Origin: Promicromonospora sp. Populi
Lineage (GTDB): Bacteria > Actinomycetota > Actinomycetes > Actinomycetales > Cellulomonadaceae
DNA: 64,000 nucleotides
Direction: 5' to 3'
NCBI RefSeq assembly: GCF_041081105.1
Contig: NZ_CP163528.1
Coordinates: 2,790,001 to 2,854,000, forward strand
Shown: positions 43,188 through 52,385 of the stretch, in pieces
Position numbering within the stretch: position 1 is the first letter of the stretch
How the letters are laid out: each line of letters starts with the position of its first letter
Made by a program: the position numbers and the translations under genes
The notes under the pieces: generated by a model
What the model was told of the DNA's origin: nothing
The model's input: the letters and a program-made list of their open reading frames with translations, nothing else
Databases searched by the model: none

Positions 43188-44474
43188 TCACACGACGGCG
43201 ACCTCGAAGCCCTCGGACTCCAGCCGCTCCACGACCGCCGCCCGGTGGTCGGTGCCCTTGGTCTCGAGCTGCAGGTTGACCGAGACCTCGGACACCGAGA
43301 GCGAGACGTCGGTGCGTGTGTGGTCGACCGCCACGATGTTGGCCCCGGCCGCGGCGATGGTCTCCACGAGCCGGGCGAGCGCACCCGGCCGGTCCGTCAG
43401 CCGCACCTGCAGCTTCAGGTATCGCCCCGCCGCGACGAGGCCGTGCTGCACCACACGGAGCAGCACGAGCGGGTCGATGTTCCCGCCCGACAGCACGGCG
43501 ACGACCGGTCCCTCGAACACGCCGGGCCCGGCGGCCATGATGCCCGCGACGCCGGCCGCTCCCGCGGGCTCGACCATCAGCTTCGAGCGCTCCAGCACCG
43601 CCAGCAGCGCGCGCGAGAGCTGGTCCTCGGTGACCGTCCGCACCTCGACGCCCTGCTTCTGCACGATCCCGAACGGCACGTCGCCCGGCAGCCCCACGGC
43701 GATGCCGTCGGCCATGGTGGAGCCGAGCACACCCGCTATGGGTTTGCCGGCCTTCAGCGACCCCGGGTAGGCCGCAGCCGACGCCGCCTGCACACCCACT
43801 ACCTTCACGTGCGGCGCGATCTCGGCGAGCACGGCCGCGATCCCGGCGACGAGCCCGCCTCCGCCCAGCGGCACGACGACGGTCGCGACGTCCGGCACCT
43901 GCTGGAGGATCTCCAGGGCAACGGTGCCCTGGCCGGCCACGACGTCGACGTGGTCGAACGGGTGGATGAGTACCCGGCCCGACCGCGCGGCCTCGACCCG
44001 GGCGGCGGCGAGCGCCTCGTCCACGGACGAGCCGACCATCCGCACCTCAGCCCCGTAGCCGCGGGTCGCGGCAACCTTGGGCAGGGCGGCGTCGACCGGC
44101 ATGTAGACGACGGTGCTGATGCCGAGCATCCCGGCGGCGAGCGCGACGCCCTGCGCGTGGTTCCCGGCCGAGGCCGCCACGACGCCGCGCTCCCGTTCAG
44201 CGGCGGACAGCCGCGAGAGCCGCACGTACGCACCGCGGACCTTGAAGGACCCGGCACGCTGCAGGTTCTCGCACTTGAGCAGCACCTTTGTGCCGGCGAT
44301 CGTGGAGAGCGCACGGCTCTCGGTGACAGGGGTACGAGTGATGACGCCGTCGAGCAGGTCGGCGGCAGCGCGGGCGTCGTCGGCGGTCACCGTGAGGTGG
44401 CCGCCGTAGGACTCCAGGTCGAACGGATCCAAGGGCACAGCGGGCATGTTGCCCGACTGCGCCCCCAGATGCAC
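43188..44474 (-). CDS. ilvA: threonine ammonia-lyase
   Basis: A 428-residue PLP enzyme deaminating threonine to 2-oxobutyrate. The PLP Lys is in AGSFKVRGAYVRL, the phosphate loop is VPLGGGGLVAGIA, and SAGNHAQGVALAA is present. A C-terminal ACT domain (RLTDRPGALARLVETIAAAGANI) suggests allosteric control. The single compact ACT domain fits the short class. The GTG at 44474 lies 2 nt after the AI-2E gene's stop, suggesting coupling; an ATG at 44447 is the alternative. Confidence 0.93.
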   Translation of the reverse strand: MHLGAQSGNMPAVPLDPFDLESYGGHLTVTADDARAAADLLDGVITRTPVTESRALSTIAGTKVLLKCENLQRAGSFKVRGAYVRLSRLSAAERERGVVAASAGNHAQGVALAAGMLGISTVVYMPVDAALPKVAATRGYGAEVRMVGSSVDEALAAARVEAARSGRVLIHPFDHVDVVAGQGTVALEILQQVPDVATVVVPLGGGGLVAGIAAVLAEIAPHVKVVGVQAASAAAYPGSLKAGKPIAGVLGSTMADGIAVGLPGDVPFGIVQKQGVEVRTVTEDQLSRALLAVLERSKLMVEPAGAAGVAGIMAAGPGVFEGPVVAVLSGGNIDPLVLLRVVQHGLVAAGRYLKLQVRLTDRPGALARLVETIAAAGANIVAVDHTRTDVSLSVSEVSVNLQLETKGTDHRAAVVERLESEGFEVAVV

Positions 44475-44476
44475 GT

Positions 44477-45751
44477 TCAGCGCTTCGGATCACCCTCCGG
44501 CGCGTCCCGGTTCTCGTCGCTGCCGACGTCGGCGAGCGCCGTCTCGGTGACCGCTCCGGTGGTGGCGGAGGCTCCGCGGCGCAGCCGGATCGGTGGCGCG
44601 TCGGCGGCGCGCCATCGGATCGGCAGGGCGTCCTCGTCGCCGAGCTCGGGGAACTTGTCGTGCCCGTTCAGGTACAGGATCACGGTGTTCAGCACGGCTA
44701 CCAGCGGCACGGCGAACAGGGCGCCCACGATGCCCGCGGCGTACGACCCGGCAGCCACGGCGAGGATCACCGCCACCGGGTGCAGCGAGACGGCCTGGCC
44801 CATGAGGAACGGCTGCAGCGCGTGCGACTCGATCTGCTGCACCAGCAGCACCACGCCGAGCATGATGAGGGCCGCGACCCAGCCGTTCGAGACAAGCACC
44901 ACGACGACTGCGATGGCGCCCGTGACGATGGCACCGACCACCGGTACGAACGACCCGACGAACACGAGGATGCCGATCGGCAGGGCGAGCGACGGGACGA
45001 AGAACACCGCGCCGATCCCGATACCGACGGCGTCCACGGCGGCGACGAGGATCTGCGTGCGGGTGTAGGCGGCCAGGGTGACGGCGCCGCGGCGGCCTGC
45101 CTGGTTTACCTGTTCACGGGAGGACCGCGGGAGCAGGCCGACGATCCAGCCCCAGATGCCGCGCGGGTCGTGCAGGAAGAAGAACGTGCAGAACAGCGCG
45201 ATCAGCGCGCCGACCAGGACGCTGCCCGCGGTGGCGGCGGCGCCGAGGGCACCGCTCACGATGGCACCCTGCTGCGCTTCGAGCTGGTCGAGGATGTCCT
45301 GGCTGTAGCTCTGCAGCTGGTCCTCCAGCCCGAACGTCGCCGAGAGCTGGGACCACAGCTCGTTGAAGCCGCTGACGGCCTGGGTGCGCAGGTCGGCGAA
45401 CCCGTTGGCGATCGACTGACCGGCCAGGGTGATCAGGCCGGCGACCACCACGATCAGGCCGACCAGCGAGAGCCCGGCGGAAAGTGCCCGCGGGAGGCGC
45501 AGCCGCTCGTTCAGCAGGCGCCGCACCGGCGTCAGCATGATTGTCAGCAGCAGGGCCACCGCGACCGGGATCACGATGGTCTTGAGCAGGGCCAGGAGCC
45601 ACAGTGCCGCGGCGACGAACGCCCCGATGAGCAGGATGCGCCACGACCAGGAGGCGGCAGCGCGGATCGCCGGCGGGACCGCCCCTGCCTCGTCGCTGTG
45701 TGGCGTGCTGATCTGGTCTGACGTCACGCTGGTCTCCTCGTTCTGCGGCAC
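44477..45751 (-). CDS. AI-2E family transporter
   Basis: A 424-residue membrane protein of the AI-2E/YdiK family, with seven to eight segments. Two N-terminal segments precede a long amphipathic region (GFADLRTQAVSGFNELWSQL, DILDQLEAQQGAIV), then five more, including GSFVPVVGAIVTG and the family motif QQIESHALQPFLMGQAVSLHP. Some members move autoinducer-2 or sodium; substrate here is unknown. A 45-residue polar C-terminal tail. GTG start; first of a short run with ilvA. Confidence 0.9.
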   Translation of the reverse strand: MPQNEETSVTSDQISTPHSDEAGAVPPAIRAAASWSWRILLIGAFVAAALWLLALLKTIVIPVAVALLLTIMLTPVRRLLNERLRLPRALSAGLSLVGLIVVVAGLITLAGQSIANGFADLRTQAVSGFNELWSQLSATFGLEDQLQSYSQDILDQLEAQQGAIVSGALGAAATAGSVLVGALIALFCTFFFLHDPRGIWGWIVGLLPRSSREQVNQAGRRGAVTLAAYTRTQILVAAVDAVGIGIGAVFFVPSLALPIGILVFVGSFVPVVGAIVTGAIAVVVVLVSNGWVAALIMLGVVLLVQQIESHALQPFLMGQAVSLHPVAVILAVAAGSYAAGIVGALFAVPLVAVLNTVILYLNGHDKFPELGDEDALPIRWRAADAPPIRLRRGASATTGAVTETALADVGSDENRDAPEGDPKR

Positions 45752-45953
45752 GGTTCAAACCTTAGGGGAGCACACCGACACGCCCCTGGCCTGCCCACGC
45801 GCCGCACGGAAGGTACACGGTGCGCTCACCGGTCCGACAGATGTCGGAAGGAACACCCGACACGTGACCGAAGACGGCGCGCCCCGGCGCTCGTAGCCTC
45901 GCGGCACGGCCCGCTCCGGGCCGTGTCCCGGACGACCCCGGAGGGCGGCCCGC
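45752..45953. promoter_or_regulatory. divergent region upstream of the M6 peptidase operon
   Basis: A 202-nt spacer with two clear palindromes. TCCGACA, 2 nt, TGTCGGA (45833-45848) is followed 9 nt later by another CCGACA half-site. CACGGCCCG, 3 nt, CGGGCCGTG (45905-45925) lies 28 nt before the peptidase start and might be an operator or an RNA hairpin. GGAGGG at 45940-45945 is the RBS. Confidence 0.55.
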
Positions 45954-48299
45954 ATGAGGCTCCGATCTGGCTCACCACTGACCCACGGATCCTTGGCCGC
46001 AGGACCGGTCTTCCGGTGGACGGCGGCCGTCGCCGCCGTGACCGCGATCGCCGTCTCGCTCACCCTTCCCCTCGCGGAGGCGACGTCGACCACGGAGGCG
46101 ACCGACCCGGCGTCGGGCAGCCCGATCGCCGCGCCTGACCCCCAGGACTGGAAGGACCAGGCCGACATGACCTGGGAGGACTACACCCCGGTGCGGCCTG
46201 CGGAGTGGAATTCGGCTCAGGACTCGCAGGGCAGCGAGGTGCAGTACCGGACCGCCGTGATCCTGGTGGAGTTCGAGGACCAGCCGTTCCTCATCACGCA
46301 GGACCCGCAGTCGCACCCGTTCGGCAACCCGCAGAGCGGGTTCCAGCCGGTAGCGCCCGGGGACGTGAGCCAGTGGTTCTACGACTACTACGCCACGCCG
46401 AACGAGTACAACGGCGGTCAGACCCTGCACGGGTACTGGATGGAGGACAGCCACGGCAAGATCGGCGTCGACGTCGAGGTGTTCGGCCCGTACGAACTGC
46501 CCGGCAAGTTGCACGAGTACGGGTACAGCGGCTCGTTCAACGCGCCGATCGAGGAGTTCTGCCCGCAGGGCGACGACTGCACCAAGGACATCCGGACGGC
46601 CGGTTTCGCAGCCTGGCACGAGGACATGGGCGGCTGCGCGGAGCGGCTCTGCGGCTTCGACAACGCCTTCTGGGTGACGGCGGGGCACGACGAGTCCTCC
46701 ACGTGGGAGGAGTTCGGGCAGATGATGTTCGAGTCCCCCGAGGAGATCCCGGACGCGCTGGGACCGCCGCGCGACGCGAACGGCGAGCCGCCGCTCAACC
46801 AGAACGGCGACCCCATGCCGAACTGGGCACCCACCCGGTACGTAGACTGGACCTCGTGGCGAGCGGCGGCCAACCACTGGCCCAACGCCGGCGACGGCAC
46901 CTCGACCCAGGCGGAGAGCTCGGGTCTCAGCGTGTTCGCGCACGAGTTCAGCCACCTGCGCGACCTGCCGGACAACTACAACAACCCGTTCGCGGACAAC
47001 ACCCGCGCCTACACCGGCTACTGGGAGATGATGAGCCGCGGCACGTTCAACGGCCCCGGTGGCACCCACAACCGGTGGCAGATCCCGAACGCCGGCGGCT
47101 CCGCGCTCGGGCCGCACCACATGCTCCACTTCAAGCAGGACCTGGGTGTGCTCACCGCGGACGACCAGGTCCTGGTGACCCGGTCCGAGCTGGCAGAGCA
47201 AGGCCCGGCGGTCGCGACCCTGAAGGCCCGCTCCTCGGTGCCGGACGGCGACAAGGTCGGCCTCGAGGTGACGCTCGACGGCGGGTACACCCCCGGTCAG
47301 TGCGCCGCCGACATCCCGGAGGGCGCGGACTTCTGGTGCCCGGACGGCACGAGCTGGACCGACTTCACGATGGAGGTCACCGACCGGGTTGGCAACGACT
47401 CGTTCACCGCCGGCCACGGTGTGCTCCTCGCGCAGAACCAGCCCAACGACTTCCCGAGCGAGTGGGTAGTAGACGCCAACCCCGAGAACATCAACCGCAT
47501 CGACTACTACCGCCCGGACGGCACCCCCGTCCCGGTGGTGCGCGGCGATCCCCGCCAGCTCGACGACGGCACGTTCCACGCGGGCACCGGGTCGGGCAGC
47601 GCGTACGAGTACGTGGACGAGCCCAACAACCTGCACGTGTACGTGCTGGACGCCGCGCGCGACGACGAGGGCGCGCTGACCTACGACGTCGCGGTGCGTA
47701 ACCTCTCGGCCGCGGGGGCGTTCGAGCGCGGGGCACGGCTCGGCCGGGCCGAGCAGCACCCCGTCGGCGACGGCACCACGCTGGTGAACGTGCCCCTGCG
47801 GAACACGGGCGAGGCCGGCGACGGCGTGTTCGGCTCGGACGTCTACCGGATCTCGGCCTCCGTCAGGGGCCGGGGCTGGGACGTGACGCTCCCCTACGAG
47901 GTCACGGCCGTAGAGGCGGGTGGCACCCTGCCCGTCTCCGCCTATGCGACGGCGTCCGACGGCGCGGCGCGGACCGCGACCCTGACGCTGACCGTCACGA
48001 GCGAGTCCGACCCGAGCGTCACGAAGACCGTCCGGGTGCCGCTGCGGGCCACGCCGCCGAGCGTGCGCTCCCTGTCCGGACTGGTGGACGACTACCAGGA
48101 CCGCGGCGTGCTCACCCGTAGCGAGACCCGCCGGCTGGAGGCGCTGCTGCGGACCGCGAGCCACGGGTCCGGCCCCGCGGCGGACGCGGCGCTCGCACGG
48201 TTTGCGCAGGAAGCGGCGGGGCTCGCCGACGTCGGGCAGCGCAACCTCGCCGCCGCAGCGCTCTCCGCTGCGGCCGGCGACGTGCGGGACGCGGAGTGA
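45954..48299 (+). CDS. secreted M6 family metallopeptidase (immune inhibitor A-like)
   Basis: A 781-residue secreted protease. A signal peptide ends near residue 43 (LTLPLAEA). The M6-type zinc motif is FAHEFSHLRDLPDNYNN, with the usual HExxH His pair and downstream Asp/Tyr, and GYWEMMSRGTFNG as the Met-turn. Six cysteines in three close pairs (FCPQGDDC, GGCAERLC, GQCAADI...WC) suggest disulfides. The C-terminal 60 residues (LSGLVDDYQDRGVLTRSETRRLE) resemble a FIMAH-type helical domain. GTGA overlap with the next gene. No LPXTG or membrane anchor, so it is probably released. Confidence 0.92.
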   Translation: MRLRSGSPLTHGSLAAGPVFRWTAAVAAVTAIAVSLTLPLAEATSTTEATDPASGSPIAAPDPQDWKDQADMTWEDYTPVRPAEWNSAQDSQGSEVQYRTAVILVEFEDQPFLITQDPQSHPFGNPQSGFQPVAPGDVSQWFYDYYATPNEYNGGQTLHGYWMEDSHGKIGVDVEVFGPYELPGKLHEYGYSGSFNAPIEEFCPQGDDCTKDIRTAGFAAWHEDMGGCAERLCGFDNAFWVTAGHDESSTWEEFGQMMFESPEEIPDALGPPRDANGEPPLNQNGDPMPNWAPTRYVDWTSWRAAANHWPNAGDGTSTQAESSGLSVFAHEFSHLRDLPDNYNNPFADNTRAYTGYWEMMSRGTFNGPGGTHNRWQIPNAGGSALGPHHMLHFKQDLGVLTADDQVLVTRSELAEQGPAVATLKARSSVPDGDKVGLEVTLDGGYTPGQCAADIPEGADFWCPDGTSWTDFTMEVTDRVGNDSFTAGHGVLLAQNQPNDFPSEWVVDANPENINRIDYYRPDGTPVPVVRGDPRQLDDGTFHAGTGSGSAYEYVDEPNNLHVYVLDAARDDEGALTYDVAVRNLSAAGAFERGARLGRAEQHPVGDGTTLVNVPLRNTGEAGDGVFGSDVYRISASVRGRGWDVTLPYEVTAVEAGGTLPVSAYATASDGAARTATLTLTVTSESDPSVTKTVRVPLRATPPSVRSLSGLVDDYQDRGVLTRSETRRLEALLRTASHGSGPAADAALARFAQEAAGLADVGQRNLAAAALSAAAGDVRDAE

Positions 48300-48757
48300 C
48301 CCTGAGGTCCATCAGCTCGGGGCGCCGGGCGGTCCTGCGCGGCGTTGGCCTTGCTGTGGGCCTTGGGCTGGCTGGGCTGCTCACCGGGTGCTCCGGCGTC
48401 GCCGCCGGCGCCGAGACCCAGACGCTGCGCCTGGTGGTCCCGGACGCGAACATCCGCACGCCGTCCGACCCTTGCTCGGGGGCGCGCGCCTTCCGGTACG
48501 CGCACCCGGAGGCCGCCTACGAGGTGGTCGCCGGCGACGTCGTGCTCGCCGCCGGAGCGCTCCCCGAGGGACGGGCCGAGAAGGCGTTCTCGATCGACCT
48601 CGGGTCCGAGCGGCAGCCCACGGTCTGCGTGATGTCGCTCGTGGTGCCGGCCTCGGTCGACCTGGCGGACGCCGAGCTGATGATCGGCGAGCATGGACCC
48701 GTGCCCATCGTGCCCAACCCCGCCTTCGACGACGCGCCCGAGGCGGTGCTGCGATGA
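48296..48757 (+). CDS. small lipoprotein in M6 peptidase operon, function unknown
   Basis: A 153-residue lipoprotein with a basic signal start and lipobox LLTGC near residue 32. The mature part (about 120 residues) is beta-rich with two Cys (SDPCSGARAF, PTVCVMSL), likely one disulfide. It overlaps the peptidase stop (GTGA) and the thioredoxin start (ATGA), so it is translated with both. It could be a propeptide-like inhibitor, chaperone or partner of the peptidase; this is inference from position only. Confidence 0.8.
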   Translation: MTLRSISSGRRAVLRGVGLAVGLGLAGLLTGCSGVAAGAETQTLRLVVPDANIRTPSDPCSGARAFRYAHPEAAYEVVAGDVVLAAGALPEGRAEKAFSIDLGSERQPTVCVMSLVVPASVDLADAELMIGEHGPVPIVPNPAFDDAPEAVLR

Positions 48758-49302
48758 GGAACGCGCTCGCGGCCCTGCTCACGGCGCTGCTCCTCGCGAC
48801 CTCCCTCGCGGGCTGCGCCGGAACTCCGCGGGGCCAGCTACCCGGCCCGGTTCCCTCGGGCGTCGAGTTCCGCGCCGCGCCGGCCGACGCTCCTCCGGCG
48901 CCCGGGCTCAGCCTGGAGCTGACCGATGGAACCACGCTGGACCTGGCCGAGCAGTGGCACGAGCGGCCCGTCGTCCTGGTGTTCTTCGAGACCTGGTGCA
49001 CCCGTTGCGAGGCTCAGCAGGGCCCGATCAACAACGTGGTCGAGGAGTACACGGACGAGGTGCTGTTCGTCGGCGTCGCAAACCTCTCGGATGCCGACGA
49101 CGTCGCGGCCTACGTCGAGGAGAACGACATCACCTACCCCGTCGCAGTGGACCCGACCGGCGACGCGTGGCTCATGTACGCGGTCGCCGAGGCGCCGCTC
49201 GTGGCGCTGGTCAGCAAGGACGGGAGCCTGCTGCGCGGCTGGCCCGAGGGTGTGACGGGGCGCGAGCTCAGCACGACGATCGCGGACCTAGCGGTGGGCT
49301 GA
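48754..49302 (+). CDS. TlpA-like thioredoxin-fold lipoprotein
   Basis: A 182-residue lipoprotein with lipobox SLAGC near residue 24 and a thioredoxin domain from about residue 60. The active site is WCTRC in VLVFFETWCTRCEAQQ, and VDPTGDAWLMYAVAEAPLVALVSKDG is the cis-Pro region, though the expected TP is AP. It should exchange disulfides outside the membrane. Operon position after a Cys-rich secreted peptidase and a Cys-pair lipoprotein suggests it matures them. Confidence 0.9.
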   Translation: MRNALAALLTALLLATSLAGCAGTPRGQLPGPVPSGVEFRAAPADAPPAPGLSLELTDGTTLDLAEQWHERPVVLVFFETWCTRCEAQQGPINNVVEEYTDEVLFVGVANLSDADDVAAYVEENDITYPVAVDPTGDAWLMYAVAEAPLVALVSKDGSLLRGWPEGVTGRELSTTIADLAVG

Positions 49303-49304
49303 GC

Positions 49305-49766
49305 TCAGGATCCGGCCAGCCGCCCTGCGGCCCGGGCGACCTTGAGCGCCAGGTGCAGGGCGAGGCGCTCCGTGCCGTCCTTCAGGTCGGTCCCGGCTAG
49401 CAGCTCGACGCGCTGCAGCCGGTAGTAGAGCGAGGTGCGGTGCAGGTGCAGGGCCTCGGCCGTCGCCTGTGCGCTGCACGCGAGCTCCAGGTACGTCTCC
49501 AGCGTGTGCAGCAGGGGCGCGGCCTCCGGCAGGTCGAGCAGCGCTTCGAGGCCGGGGTGCACCGCCACGCCGTCGGCGGCAAGTCGCGCGGCCACCACGT
49601 CGAGGGAGCCGACCGCCGTCGCGGGGGTGGACTCCGGCCGGGCCAGGAGGCGGACCTTCGGAACGCCAGCGGGGCGGACGACTCCGGGCAATACCTCCGG
49701 CGCCGTGGGAACGAACGTGACGAGCACGTCCCCCGTGTCCAGCCGCAGTACGACTTCGCTGTCCAC
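49305..49766 (-). CDS. short PucR-type HTH regulator
   Basis: A 153-residue protein. Its C-terminal 75 residues match the PucR-type HTH: LLHTLETYLELACSAQATAE, then LHLHRTSLYYRLQRVELLAG. The N-terminal 75 residues are a small domain of unknown type; the usual large GGDEF-like/PucR sensor is missing, so it is much shorter than full PucR proteins (over 400). It could be a standalone truncated form or decayed relic; the frame is clean. Tail-to-tail with the TlpA gene. Confidence 0.75.
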   Translation of the reverse strand: MDSEVVLRLDTGDVLVTFVPTAPEVLPGVVRPAGVPKVRLLARPESTPATAVGSLDVVAARLAADGVAVHPGLEALLDLPEAAPLLHTLETYLELACSAQATAEALHLHRTSLYYRLQRVELLAGTDLKDGTERLALHLALKVARAAGRLAGS

Positions 49767-49858
49767 GACCCTCCCCCGTCTCGGCCTCGACCCGGGGACT
49801 CTATTGGAGTTTTCGGGTGAATCTCAAGGGCGGTTCCTGGGCAGTTCCTGGTCGAGAC

Positions 49859-50467
49859 TCAGTCGCCTTGGCCGTCCAGCTTCCGCTTCTGCGGGTGGAC
49901 GGTCTCGCCCCGCTCCAGCATGCCGACAAACTTGGCGACGTTCCGCGCCCTGGTCTCCGGCTTCTTGACGGCCGTGATCCGGAACAGGATCGCGAACCGG
50001 TTCTGGGCCGTGAGGATCTCGAACATCGCCGCCGCGCGCGGGCTGGCCGCGAGCGCCTCGGTGAGGTCGGGCGGCACTTCGAAGTTCTTGCTGCCCTCGT
50101 ACGCGACCTCCCATCGACCGTCGGCCTTCGCCTTGTCGATCTCCTCCTGGCCGCGGGCGCGCATGCGGCCCTCGGTGATCAGGCGGTCCACGATCCGCAC
50201 GTTCCGTGCCGACCAGCGGCTGCGCGACCTGCGGGGGCAGAACCGCTGCAGAGACGTGCTGTCGTCCCGGCCGCGGGCCTGTGCGTCGATCCATCCGCTG
50301 CACAGCGCCTCGTCGAGCGCCTCGTCGCGGGTCAGGCTCGTCGGCCCGGCCTTCCCCTTGCGCGCGAGGATCAGCCAGACGCCGTCCGACATCGCCTCGT
50401 GCTCGTCGAGCCAGGCGCGCCAGGCGGCGGCGTCGGTGATCAGCAGCTCGGGGTCGGTGTCGGCCAT
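49859..50467 (-). CDS. YdeI/OmpD-associated family protein
   Basis: A 202-residue protein of the YdeI family. It starts MADTDPELLITDAAAWRAWL; EALDEALCSGWIDAQARG and FCPRRSRSRWSARNVRIVDRL are the family blocks, ending with a bacteriocin-protection-like C-terminal helix (FRITAVKKPETRARNVAKFV). Some members help resistance to antimicrobial peptides; no activity is known. ATG at 50467; the frame upstream is inside the next gene's end. Confidence 0.88.
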   Translation of the reverse strand: MADTDPELLITDAAAWRAWLDEHEAMSDGVWLILARKGKAGPTSLTRDEALDEALCSGWIDAQARGRDDSTSLQRFCPRRSRSRWSARNVRIVDRLITEGRMRARGQEEIDKAKADGRWEVAYEGSKNFEVPPDLTEALAASPRAAAMFEILTAQNRFAILFRITAVKKPETRARNVAKFVGMLERGETVHPQKRKLDGQGD

Positions 50468-50477
50468 GGAGAGGACG

Positions 50478-51257
50478 CTACGCCGGACCACTGACATCGC
50501 GGCCGTCCCTCGGCCCGAACGCTCGCAGCGCATCGGCGTCGCTGTTGGCCGACGTCACGTACTCCCGCGCCCACTCCTCCGCAGCGGGATACGCGCTTCC
50601 GGCGGCGACAGCGGCCACGGCGGCCTCGACGTCGACGGGCGTGTGCCGCAGCTCGACCTGGCCGTCCCGCAGGAGCGCCCACGACCCGCCCGCGCGGCCG
50701 TACGGCATGCCGATGCTGCCCGGGTTGATGCACAGGCGCCGGTCGACGAGTCGCACGAACGGCATGTGGGTGTGGCCCATGACGACGGTCGCGACGGCGG
50801 GGTCGAGCCCGCCGAGCACCTCGGCCCAGCGCTCCAGGGAGGAGTCGACGAGCACCACCTCCTCGTCGTCGCGCGGGGTGGCGTGGCAGAACAGGACCCG
50901 GCCGAAACCACGGACGGTCAGCTCCGCGGGATACGGCAGGCCGGCGAGCAGTGCGACGTCGTCGTGTCGAAGCTGGGCCGCGGCCCAGGGCGCTACCGGA
51001 TCGGGGATGTCCGTGGTGCCGCCCCGGGCGAGCGACACGAGCTCACGGTCCGCGTTCCCGCGCACCAGCAGGGCCCGGTCGCCCAGGGACCGGAGGCGGT
51101 CCAGCACCTCGACGGGCTGCGGGCCGGCGGCGTGGTCACCGGTGACGACCACGCGGTCGGCGGCGACCACGTCGGGCTCCGCGAGGACCGCCTCCAGGAC
51201 GGGCAGGACCCCGTGGATGTCCGACAGGACGGCTACCGCTGAGACCTCGCTGTTCAT
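50478..51257 (-). CDS. metallophosphoesterase, YfcE-like
   Basis: A 259-residue calcineurin-like phosphoesterase. Metal-ligand motifs in order: SDIHG (residues about 12-16), VTGDHAAGP (GDxx with His), GNADRE, and GHTHMPFVR plus INPGSIGMPYG near the end. It probably hydrolyses phosphodiesters or nucleotides; substrate unknown. ATG at 51257. It lies 10 nt before the YdeI gene, so they may be co-transcribed. Confidence 0.9.
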   Translation of the reverse strand: MNSEVSAVAVLSDIHGVLPVLEAVLAEPDVVAADRVVVTGDHAAGPQPVEVLDRLRSLGDRALLVRGNADRELVSLARGGTTDIPDPVAPWAAAQLRHDDVALLAGLPYPAELTVRGFGRVLFCHATPRDDEEVVLVDSSLERWAEVLGGLDPAVATVVMGHTHMPFVRLVDRRLCINPGSIGMPYGRAGGSWALLRDGQVELRHTPVDVEAAVAAVAAGSAYPAAEEWAREYVTSANSDADALRAFGPRDGRDVSGPA

Positions 51258-51383
51258 GTGCCGACCTTGGCGCCTGCCTCGCGGCCGTACCACTGGGATC
51301 TGCCGTCGGCAGAATGAGCAGACGCGCTCGCGCCGTAGCGGAAAGTGATCTAGAGTATAAGCAATAGGCAGGAAAGGTGTCTG

Positions 51384-52385
51384 ATGCTTATCACCGAACC
51401 CTGGTCAACTATCGCCGAGCGGTTAGGGCTGGTCGCCACCGCACCGTCATCGGAGAGCGACGCTGACGTCGTACTCAGGGGCGTCGACTGGCCGACCACC
51501 GCCTATCGCATCAAGGTCTTTCCCACGCCGCTCCGTCCGGCGGGAATCCACAGTCATGCGGCGGCGGCACGCAAACAAGGCCTTCGACTCCTGGTCGTCG
51601 TTCCCACCGCGAGTGCCGGTGTCAGGCGGGCCGCACTGGACGAGAACGTGTCGCTACTCGTCGTCCCCTCGTCACCACGAACTCCTGTCACAGGTTTCTT
51701 GTACTCGTCGGCCGGGTTGCGCAACCTGGCGGATCCCGTCACCGCATCGGAACCGGGCAGACGTCCGGGTCGCGTTCCCTGGGCGACGTACGCCGTCGGG
51801 TTTGAACTGCTCGAGACGCCCGACGTGTCGCAATACGCCCTGGCGCAGCGGATCGGCGTCACACAACCACGAGTCAGCCAGGCGCTACGGGATATGGGTG
51901 CCGCGATTCGACGCACCCGTACCGGATGGGAGGCGCAGTCACCTGACGAACTCGCCGACTGGCTCCTGTCCCGCTATCCATGGCGACCGAAGATGGCAAC
52001 CTCCTGGCTCACCCTCGATGCACCTGTGGCCGCCGCCCAACGCACCGCGGCCCATCTGACGGAGCAGGGCATCGAGCATGCGATCGGCGGCGACGTCGCA
52101 GCCGACTCGTTCGCACCCTGGTCCCGGCCAGCAACCGCCTGGATCTGGACGACAACACCCGTCGATCTCCAGGAGACCAGCGCCACCCCGACGACTGCGG
52201 GAGCAGCAAACCTCTTCCTCGCCGTCTCCGACGACCCGTACCTCCTGAAGTCGGCCAGGCGTGCTGAGAACGGTGCCTCAATGCTCCCACCATGGCGAGT
52301 GTGGATCGACCTCGTCCATCAGGGACACGACGACGCCGCCCTCGCCCTCCGCCGACACCTCGCAGCGCAAGGAACTTCCACATGA
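51384..52385 (+). CDS. AbiEi-like winged-helix protein (putative antitoxin)
   Basis: A 333-residue protein with visibly lower GC than neighbours. The N-terminal part (QGLRLLVVVPTASAGVRRAALDENVSLLVVPS) is a beta-alpha unit. A winged helix follows near residues 145-190 (VSQYALAQRIGVTQPRVSQALRDMGA). The C-terminal domain holds GIEHAIGGDVAADSFAPWSRP, as in AbiEi-type antitoxins. It is coupled to the next gene by ATGA. An AT-rich promoter-like stretch (GATCTAGAGTATAAGC) lies 25 nt upstream. AbiEi antitoxins bind their own promoter; identification is moderate. Confidence 0.6.
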   Translation: MLITEPWSTIAERLGLVATAPSSESDADVVLRGVDWPTTAYRIKVFPTPLRPAGIHSHAAAARKQGLRLLVVVPTASAGVRRAALDENVSLLVVPSSPRTPVTGFLYSSAGLRNLADPVTASEPGRRPGRVPWATYAVGFELLETPDVSQYALAQRIGVTQPRVSQALRDMGAAIRRTRTGWEAQSPDELADWLLSRYPWRPKMATSWLTLDAPVAAAQRTAAHLTEQGIEHAIGGDVAADSFAPWSRPATAWIWTTTPVDLQETSATPTTAGAANLFLAVSDDPYLLKSARRAENGASMLPPWRVWIDLVHQGHDDAALALRRHLAAQGTST

